Shown here: piece after piece, positions 58,201 to 64,000 of the stretch | Layout of the letters: the number at the start of each line of letters is the position of its first letter | Position numbering within the stretch: the stretch's first letter is position 1 | NCBI GenBank assembly: GCA_949316495.1 | Contig: OX439001.1 | Location: forward strand, 22,101,001-22,165,000 | Origin: Amphiduros pacificus | Lineage: Eukaryota; Annelida; Polychaeta; Phyllodocida; Hesionidae | Length of the DNA stretch: 64,000 nucleotides | Reading direction: 5' to 3' | Notes under the pieces: model-generated | Seen by the model: the letters and a program-made list of their open reading frames with translations, nothing else | What the model was told of the DNA's origin: nothing | The model's database searches: none | Program-made: the position numbers and the translations under genes

Positions 58201-61110
58201 TGTTATCACAATAAAATATTTGGTAAGTCATACATAGTTTACATAATCATATCTGAATAAAAGAAAAATAAATTTTATCAATTGACATTTACCAAAATTG
58301 ACATGTCATATGTTTGAACAGATGCATAATATCAATATCTCATAAATAAACCTGAACTATAAGATGTTTTATCATATCCAGAGAGCACAATTTTTATAAA
58401 ATGTTGTTTTATGACAATTTTATCCTGCTTTAACCTGCTGGCTGTTATTGTATGAAAAAATACATTTGTTTCTTATAGGAGATGCCTCTGCCTCCACAGT
58501 ATGGGACAATTATAATTGGAGATTGCTCCCAGGGAATGAAGGTCTCGCCGACCCTGACATTTTGACAGTCAATCACATTCATCATCTCACACCATTTACC
58601 AAAATTATTCTTCTATTAAGAGATCCAGTTCAGAGGTCAGTGAAATAAAATCTGTTTGTCTTTGTCATCTTCATAAAAAATGATATGCTTATTATGGCAG
58701 GAAAAACATTGATTGAATGTTATTACTGATCATATAACAATTTCCTGTTGAATGATAATGATTTTCTGCTGCAGTTGAAAGTATACTCATCATTGCATTG
58801 GCAGTGATGCTCATTGCTCAATGTTCTCCCTACCTCTGCCGTCATTGCCCTACATTGAAATTATTAGAAATTTTGACCTCGACTTCCAGTCATACATGTG
58901 AGTCTTGCCCACCCAATATATTTTTTTATTGATTGGGTCAATTGCCAGTTACTTTTGCTGAACATGAATTCATTGTCAGGTGAATAAACTTAGATCAAGG
59001 TCAATGTCATGACCAGCACAAATACCACTTTGCTTGTGAATGTGCCATTTTCTTCAAGATTACAGCAATAATAATATGACTCAACCCATGAGGGGCTTGG
59101 ATAAGTGTCATATTGGGTGACCTTGAGCTATTCAAGGTTGTAGGAGCCAATTTTTAAAATCGGCCATTTGTGATACTTTGTAAAACCCAACAAATATTCT
59201 TTATTCCCAGCATATTTATCCTACAAAAAATGTTTGTTCACATTAAAAGAAAATGTAACTCGGTCACATTGACCTATATAAAGGCCATATAGGTTACAAC
59301 TTTCAAAGATATGGGAAAGCTGATTCAGAATTATGGTTATGTTAAGTGCATATAATAATTATTCGTTTGAATAATATTTGTTGACTTTGGGTCAAGGTCA
59401 AGGTCAAGACCTGCATTATTCTTACTTTTATTGATTATGCCCTCTTGACTAAGAATATAGCAATATCAATGAAACTTAGCATATCCGATTTATCTTAGCA
59501 GCCAATATAATAATAGCACAGAGTCATATACTTTGTGACTTAAAATAACATGGCCAATCGGTGTAATTGTTGTGATTAGAAGTGAGTACAACAACAAAGA
59601 CTTTTTTCAACAAGACACTTCCAACACCCTTCCATTCTAAATGACCCATTCTAAATTACTATTGAACATATGAAAAATGCATGTACACGTGTATGGCTCT
59701 GGCATTGTACATGACCATGTAAAGGAGCTGTATGGTAATTGCATGCTGATATGCAAAAAAAGGTTCTTCACAGTTTCATGCCATTTGTAGCAGAGGTTGC
59801 ATGTGATTCTACCTTGCCATGCAGAGTAGGATAAACCTAACCAGAGGTAACCGCAAGACCTCCACCGCTGTGAATGATCCATTGATAAAATATTCAGCTC
59901 ATAATTTTGACACTTTTAAGTATGGTTCGGAAATTCGGAAATGGCAGATTACCCATCTGGCATATAACATGCTACCCAAACAATTACATAATATTATCGT
60001 ATTTTTATATTTTTACAATCTTTTTTTTTTCATTTTTAGTCACTATTTTTGCAATAATAGGGATTTTTTATTTTTATATTTTTTAATTCATTTCACTCTA
60101 TTTTCTATCCTATTGCTGTTTGTTTAGCTGTAATAAGCAGCGAATAATTGAATGTACCGGTAATATTGTATAATGCATTGGATATTTTAAATAATTTGGT
60201 AACATCAATTTCCTTCCTGCCTTTGATGACTTTTCAGTCAATTAACACATTTTACATTACAATAAATACTTTCAATATCTGTGTTATATTTGATATCTGC
60301 ATTCAATATAAAGGTGATCTTGATTGAATGATTGAATGAAACAATATTAAATGCTCTTTATTAAATGCTCTTTAATTTTTACCTTCAGGATATATTCAGA
60401 CTTTCTCTATTTTCACTTTTATCATAATAATGCTGATCCACAGAAAGCTTTTCATAAAAGGATTGTTAAGGAAGTGGGATTGATGAAGAAATGTATAAAG
60501 GAAAAATCAGAAAGAACCTGTGCATATGATATGGAAGGGAATCGTTTGGTAAGTAACTGGACTCAGTACAGGCAATATCAGAAGTAAGGTTGTCTGTAAC
60601 AGTTCTATATGTCTTAAATGAGTCAATAAGGGTCTGTGAAGACATTGTTGTTTAAGGTAAGATCAGTCTTTTTTATGTGCCCACTCATTTAAGAGACACT
60701 GGTCCCACATATTGGGATCTACCCGGTCAGGCAAATCAGCACAGGTTATGCAATTTGTCCATGAAATTGCTGGAAATTGGTCAGTAGCAAATATCAGAAG
60801 ATGAAGAATCTGGTAATTATTGGTTATTGGCTTGGGTGACTTAAAAGTTTGAAATACTTAGAAAGACATGGGATTCAATGAGATTGTCTTATATTTGTGT
60901 GACAAAACAGGTCCTGCTGATAATTTAAATTTCTAATGATAATGCTATTACTATTATTTCAGATGCGTCTACCAATTGGAATGTATTCTGTTTTCCTGGA
61001 GGACTGGATGAGAGTGTTCTCACCACAACAGATCCATGTCATCAGATTGGAAGATTATAGCAAAAACAACAAAAAAGAACTTCTAAAAATATTTGATTTC
61101 CTTGAAATAG
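55050..61110 (+). CDS. CHST15-like carbohydrate sulfotransferase, six exons (3' end outside)
   Basis: Predicted Golgi type II membrane enzyme that transfers sulfate from PAPS to a glycan. The closest family known to me is CHST15, which acts on GalNAc-4-sulfate of chondroitin. The start ATG has G at -3 and +4. Residues 24-42 (ISLLLILISFFCILTYIMG) form the single signal anchor, followed by a lumenal stem. The 5'-phosphosulfate loop is YYLAGFPKCGTTDLY, followed by KESHWWTRERF. Further hallmarks are GDASASTVWDN, the 3'-phosphate site LLRDPVQRIYSDFLYF and VIRLEDYSKNN. The window gives about 339 residues; human CHST15 has 561, with a longer N-terminal part. The C-terminal 60 or so residues (human WPITQKILRDFYRPFN region) were not found before 64000. 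The true substrate is unknown. Confidence 0.93.
55269..57245. other. CHST15-like intron 1
   Basis: AT-rich intron holding dispersed repeat R1 copy 2. No other feature recognised. Confidence 0.5.
55971..56580 (+). repeat. Dispersed repeat family R1, copy 2
   Basis: Relative of 9844-10230, same orientation: CATATCAGTCCCTGCATCCA, GTTGTACTGATTGGTTAATA, TTGGTCAATTCAGATTTGAT, then after about 200 extra bases ATAACTTGGGGAATTCCAA. The extra segment (about 56205-56420) includes GATGGTTACCGTCCCTTATG and has no clear terminal repeats. Confidence 0.8.
57246..57474 (+). CDS. CHST15-like exon 2 (PAPS-binding loop)
   Basis: Reads SPPKFLPQYKNPCWEEVKHD, then YYYLAGFPKCGTTDLYKKL and KESHWWTRERFSN. Acceptor TGTATTTTGCAG, donor GTTAGT (phase 1). 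The loop PKCGTT and the HWWTR motif are diagnostic of the CHST15 group. Confidence 0.92.
57717..57767 (+). mobile_element. Degenerate SINE tail fragment
   Basis: AATGACTGAAATATTGTTGA then AAATCCCAAAACAAA matches the 3' end of the SINE at 5520-5840, with several changes. It is an old remnant without identifiable target duplications, in CHST15-like intron 2. Confidence 0.65.
58118..58222 (+). CDS. CHST15-like exon 3
   Basis: Reads RSFSSYLEVFDLECQQIQKK then CITTEIGCYHNKIF. The acceptor is placed at TTGTATGAAG|TG because it is phase-compatible with exon 2 and gives RERFSN-L-RSFSSYLEVFD, aligned to human KRF..EDYLDLFD. An alternative acceptor 6 bases upstream or 7 downstream does not fit the phase. 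The open frame extends further left, but splicing at 58073 would create a stop. Donor GTAAGT. Confidence 0.75.
58479..58635 (+). CDS. CHST15-like exon 4
   Basis: Reads GDASASTVWDNYNWRLLPGN, then HHLTPFTKIILLLRDPVQ. Matches human GEASASTMWDNNAW and ARLIVMLRDPVER. Acceptor GTTTCTTATAG, donor GTCAGT in phase 2, splitting the conserved Arg of RDPVQR. Confidence 0.95.
58636..60388. other. CHST15-like intron 4
   Basis: Contains the GACCTT/AAGGTCA tract (58930-59430). The remainder is AT-rich with long T runs. No exon seen. Confidence 0.5.
58930..59430. repeat. Degenerate GACCTT/AAGGTCA tandem family, tract 4
   Basis: Contains AGATCAAGGTCAATGTCATG, GGGTGACCTTGAGCTATTCA, CGGTCACATTGACCTATATA and, at 59392-59412, GGGTCAAGGTCAAGGTCAAG. 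It shares with the other tracts the sequence of elements (motif, CAAATnTTC, motif) at roughly monomer spacing. Confidence 0.6.
60389..60548 (+). CDS. CHST15-like exon 5
   Basis: Reads IYSDFLYFHFYHNNADPQKA then FHKRIVKEVGLMKKCIKEKS and TCAYDMEGNRL. Matches human LYSDYLYFASSNKSADDFHE. Acceptor TACCTTCAG, donor GTAAGT in phase 0. Confidence 0.94.
60963..61110 (+). CDS. CHST15-like exon 6 (last found)
   Basis: Reads MRLPIGMYSVFLEDWMRVFS then PQQIHVIRLEDYSKNNKKEL and LKIFDFLEI. Matches human VGLYAVYLLDWLSVF and LRLEDHASN. Acceptor ATTATTTCAG, donor GTATGT in phase 1. At least one further coding exon is required. Confidence 0.94.
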
Positions 61111-61304
61111 GTATGTGCAAAATTAGTATGTGTTCTGCTGTTAATGAATTGCAAAAATATAAGCTCAAACAAATCACAATAAGTAAAATCAGAAATGTAT
61201 ATTTTTGTCGGAGAGACTGAGATGTTGTCTGTCTGTCCATTTGCTAATATTTTAAACGTATTAAGCATCAATTCTCCAATTTGGTGTTTTTAAATGCTTG
61301 GCCA

Positions 61305-62345
61305 CATATGAACATAATGACATATTGAAATTATAATAGAGTAATAAGATATGTTGCTATGAGAGATAGCAGTCAGGGGCCCACCACTACCAACTTCGTT
61401 AAAAATTGAGATAGAGATGTGAAACTTGGGCAGAGTATGTTATAGAATGTTGTGAACAACATATCACCCAGCTAAAAAATTTTTTTTCCAATATGCATTT
61501 TTAGTATTTTCTAGAAGGAAATATTTTGTTAAAATACCAGCCAGCTACACTTTGAGATTTTGGCTGTCAGCTGTTATTTTTTACCAGCTGTTAAACTTAC
61601 CAGCTCAGAAATTGTATGGAATTAACAGCTGTTAACTTTGTTCGTGGATGTTTGTCAATGCCAAATTTCTTTTAACAGCTGGTAATGAACCTATTTCTTT
61701 AATAAATAATTAAATGTTAAGAACTTATAATTACAGTAGAAATACCATTATAGGCTTGAACAATCTTTGTCAAATAGTGTTCATATAATATAATTTATTT
61801 TTTATATTCCGGTTTTCAATGGTGAAATTGCCAGTTGGTGTTAAAATATCAATACTTTACCAGCCACCCAATTAAATTCATCAGTCTGTCAGCTAGGCCA
61901 TTTTGAAATGTCAAATGTATTTTGAGCCAGCTGATTTATACAAAAAAAAGTTCCCAGCTGGTAAACATACCAGCTGGAAATGAAATGCATTAGTTACAAG
62001 CTGCCAGCCAGAAAAGTGTGCATATTGGCTCTTTTTGCATATCATATAGTGGTGGGCCCCTGAGCAGTTGCACTCCCAGCAGAGGTCTAGCTGAGCCATA
62101 AGCTGCACGTGACGGGTAAACACGGGTAGCGTGAACTTTATTTGACCTCAATTGAGGCTCAAAGTAGGGTAGCACTGTTTGACGTCATTTTGGTTCAATT
62201 CAAAGGACAATATATTTTATGACGTCATAAGCATATTGCCATACTCTTATGGCGTCATTTTACCTTTCAGTGCCTCTATGATCACACTTCACATAAAAAT
62301 GACGCCAAGAAAGGAGTGTGCTTTCATTAGGAGCCTATATATTAA
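61305..62345 (+). repeat. Dispersed repeat family R2, copy 2 (interrupted)
   Basis: The left part is 61305-61373 (CATAATGACATATTGAAATT) and the right part 62063-62345 (GGGTAAACACGGGTAGCGTG, AAGTAGGGTAGCACTGTTTG, GCCAAGAAAGGAGTGTGCTT). They are separated by an inserted transposon. The copy carries several TGACGTCA or near-CRE words. Confidence 0.85.
61374..62062. mobile_element. Non-autonomous TIR transposon (hAT-like ends)
   Basis: A 689-bp element with perfect 16-bp terminal inverted repeats, CAGGGGCCCACCACTA and TAGTGGTGGGCCCCTG. The 6-bp AGCAGT is present directly on both sides (61368-61373 and 62063-62068). CAGGG-type ends suggest the hAT superfamily; its usual target duplication is 8 bp, but 5-6 bp groups are known. 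There is no transposase. The interior holds seven CAGCTG palindromes. It is inserted in R2 copy 2; the intact R2 copy at 45715-46050 confirms the boundaries. Confidence 0.9.
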
Positions 62346-63148
62346 GGTCTTGTTCAAATAGGTTTTACAGACAATGATGGGGATGCATTTAAAAAAAAAT
62401 TATAGACATGAAAGACAAGTACATTTATTAACAATATGTGAATTTTAAACATTTTTTTCAAAATCGGTGCTTAATCCCTTTACTAGTCATAAGCTATATT
62501 CAGTGACAGAGCTATCTTTACGGCAGGATGATACATCTCGAAGAGTAGTATTAATTATCCAGATGAAAGTCATGCTTCAGTTAAGAGTCAAACTTCAGTG
62601 AGCAATTCCACATTTTGCTATAAAAACTTTGGATTCGACATCAAGCGAATATAATGGATGAAACTGTTATTTTGGGCTGAATGATGCAACTTGATATAAA
62701 GTTCACTTGAACACCTTAGTGAAAATATTGACAAAATATAAACAATATTTTATCTAAAATTCCTTAAAAAGTAATATGGACAGTGAACAAATACTCTTTT
62801 AAAACATACACAAAAATAAAGGGTTTGGAATATTTCTTTTTCCTTTTTTTAAACATTTCTTATCATGGATTTGTAAGCCTCAAAAGAACTATTCTGACTT
62901 TTTCCTTTAAAAAAAGTCAAAGTGTGTTATGAAACACCATTAAAATATTGGTCAGTTTAATTTTGAAATTACAAAATAAATATTAAATTTTCTATCTTTC
63001 AGAATTCAGCAACTATGATAGGATCAAAGGATTTTGAATCCATTATGTAAAACAATGCGTTTCCATGACGCCATACCTCGTATAATGGCCGTCATGTTTC
63101 CATATATAATAACTCCAAGTTCAAACCACTGTTTCTCCACCAGATGGC
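62346..63148. other. Non-coding stretch downstream of exon 6
   Basis: AT-rich sequence with R5 copy 2. A good-looking acceptor (TTTTCTATCTTTCAG at about 63002) is followed in the right phase by only EFSNYDRIKGF and a stop, without family resemblance. Confidence 0.4.
62500..62610 (+). repeat. Dispersed repeat family R5, copy 2
   Basis: Relative of 37945-38075: GCAGGATGATACAT, GAAAGTCATGCTTCAGTTAA and AAACTTCAGTGAGCAATTCC. Confidence 0.7.
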
Positions 63149-63405
63149 GTGGCAAACAATAGTGATGCTTATACAAATTATATCCATCCACGGGAGAGTT
63201 TTACACCTCTGTCACCTGAAGATGTCCTAATGCTAGTCAAGAAGGCAGCGAAGAAGTCATGTGAGCTTGATTCTCTCCCAACCTGGCTACTACATGACTT
63301 CTTGGATGAACTTCTTCCATTCATTACCGCCATCTTAGACAAATTATTATCGAATTCAGCAGTGCCTGTCAGTATGAAATATGGCTTCTTGCTCCGCTCC
63401 TAATG
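63149..63405 (+). mobile_element. LINE fragment, N-terminal part of reverse transcriptase
   Basis: An open frame reading SPEDVLMLVKKAAKKSCELD then SLPTWLLHDFLDELLPFITA and LDKLLSNSAVPVSMKYG. It resembles the conserved region just before the catalytic fingers of non-LTR retrotransposon reverse transcriptases (typically CxLDPIPTxLLKxxLDxLLPxIT). Only about 80 residues remain and the catalytic YADD region is absent, so it is a dead fragment. Orientation is the same as the host gene. Confidence 0.8.
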
Positions 63406-64000
63406 AAGCTTGGCCTAGAGTTAAGTGAGACAAGTGTTGATTTTTTAAAAATCAACCTCGCGCACTTGCAACACAAGAAAATAAAGTTTAGACTGGACTT
63501 CAACAAATCATGATTTTGGTCGAGTAAAAACTGTTTTGCCCAATCGCCCTCACGTCCCAAATGCATCACAGCATAGAGAAAGTATAAGATAGAGGAACAT
63601 CCCCACTTTAATCCAATTACCTACCAATTAGTGCTGGGCAAGAGCAACCCAGCTAGCAGTGTGGTGTTACCTCCTTTGTACCATACGTGCATTGCCAGTT
63701 TGCTATATTTGTTTACTTAATTGGCAGAAATCAATGCTGGCCATCAAGACCCTTTTTTGCAATTCCATGCTTAAAGATGAGTCTCAGACTATTTAGGTAA
63801 TTTCCTGTGCATGTGTTGTTGTTTTCTGAGAAAGTGGTACTTTGTTTCATCTTTCTGCGATGATTTTAACCAAATCTGTTACCCAAAAGTGATCACAAGA
63901 CTGCAGACAAGTAACCTGTTATAATTTATTCCGCTGATAAATGCTGAAAATGTTAAAAGAATGATGTGACAGTTCAAAACATGTGCTTTAAAGTCATATG
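63406..64000. other. Right edge, non-coding
   Basis: Begins with a short repeat (AAGTGTTGATTTTTTAAAAA then TCAACCTCGCG at 63428-63475) that also occurs at 52775-52815 in the NUP88 3' UTR. After that I see nothing specific. Confidence 0.5.

Noticed and set aside
63003-63036. Terminal sulfotransferase exon reading EFSNYDRIKGF
   Set aside because: The acceptor looks good and the phase fits, but the peptide does not resemble the family C-terminus and would truncate the protein.

Overview
This window is nuclear DNA of an animal. It is AT-rich and repeat-dense, with small exons in long GT-AG introns. Two protein-coding genes can be read, both on the + strand and arranged head to tail. I see no bacterial, organellar or viral genes. 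The dispersed tRNA-derived SINE with a CAAA-type tail and a CHST15-type sulfotransferase fit a marine lophotrochozoan, most likely a mollusc. Other marine invertebrates cannot be excluded, and this assignment is inference.

Layout. 1-1390: a 26-bp minisatellite running off the left edge. 1391-4911: gene-free, with a less AT-biased block that could be regulatory. 4912-8513: a 42-bp minisatellite interrupted by a full-length SINE that has perfect 11-bp target duplications. 10714-52365: fourteen exons of NUP88, covering everything except the extreme N-terminus. Their lengths sum to 1974 nt, i.e. 657 residues plus stop, with every splice phase compatible. 52366 to about 53700: its 3' UTR and poly(A) signal. 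53700-55049: a short intergenic spacer with three CTCF-like motifs. 55050-61110: six exons of a Golgi type II sulfotransferase of the CHST15 family, whose C-terminal exon lies beyond the window. The window ends with a LINE reverse-transcriptase fragment.

The introns hold most of the unusual structure. There is a foldback complex carrying six perfect CRE palindromes (28.1-29.2 kb), a palindromic TA-flanked DNA element family in three places (13.1-15.3, 19.9-20.1 and 33.7-34.4 kb), and a 16-bp-TIR transposon nested in an older repeat (61.4-62.1 kb). Several dispersed repeat families occur two or more times. One NUP88 intron contains a 75-77-bp minisatellite that grew from the exon-intron junction itself, so that five extra consensus 5' splice sites lie behind the true one. 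The same intron has a duplicated branch-point-like region near its acceptor.

Functionally the two genes are unrelated: one encodes a cytoplasmic-face nuclear pore subunit, the other a PAPS-dependent glycan sulfotransferase. They look like independent neighbours.
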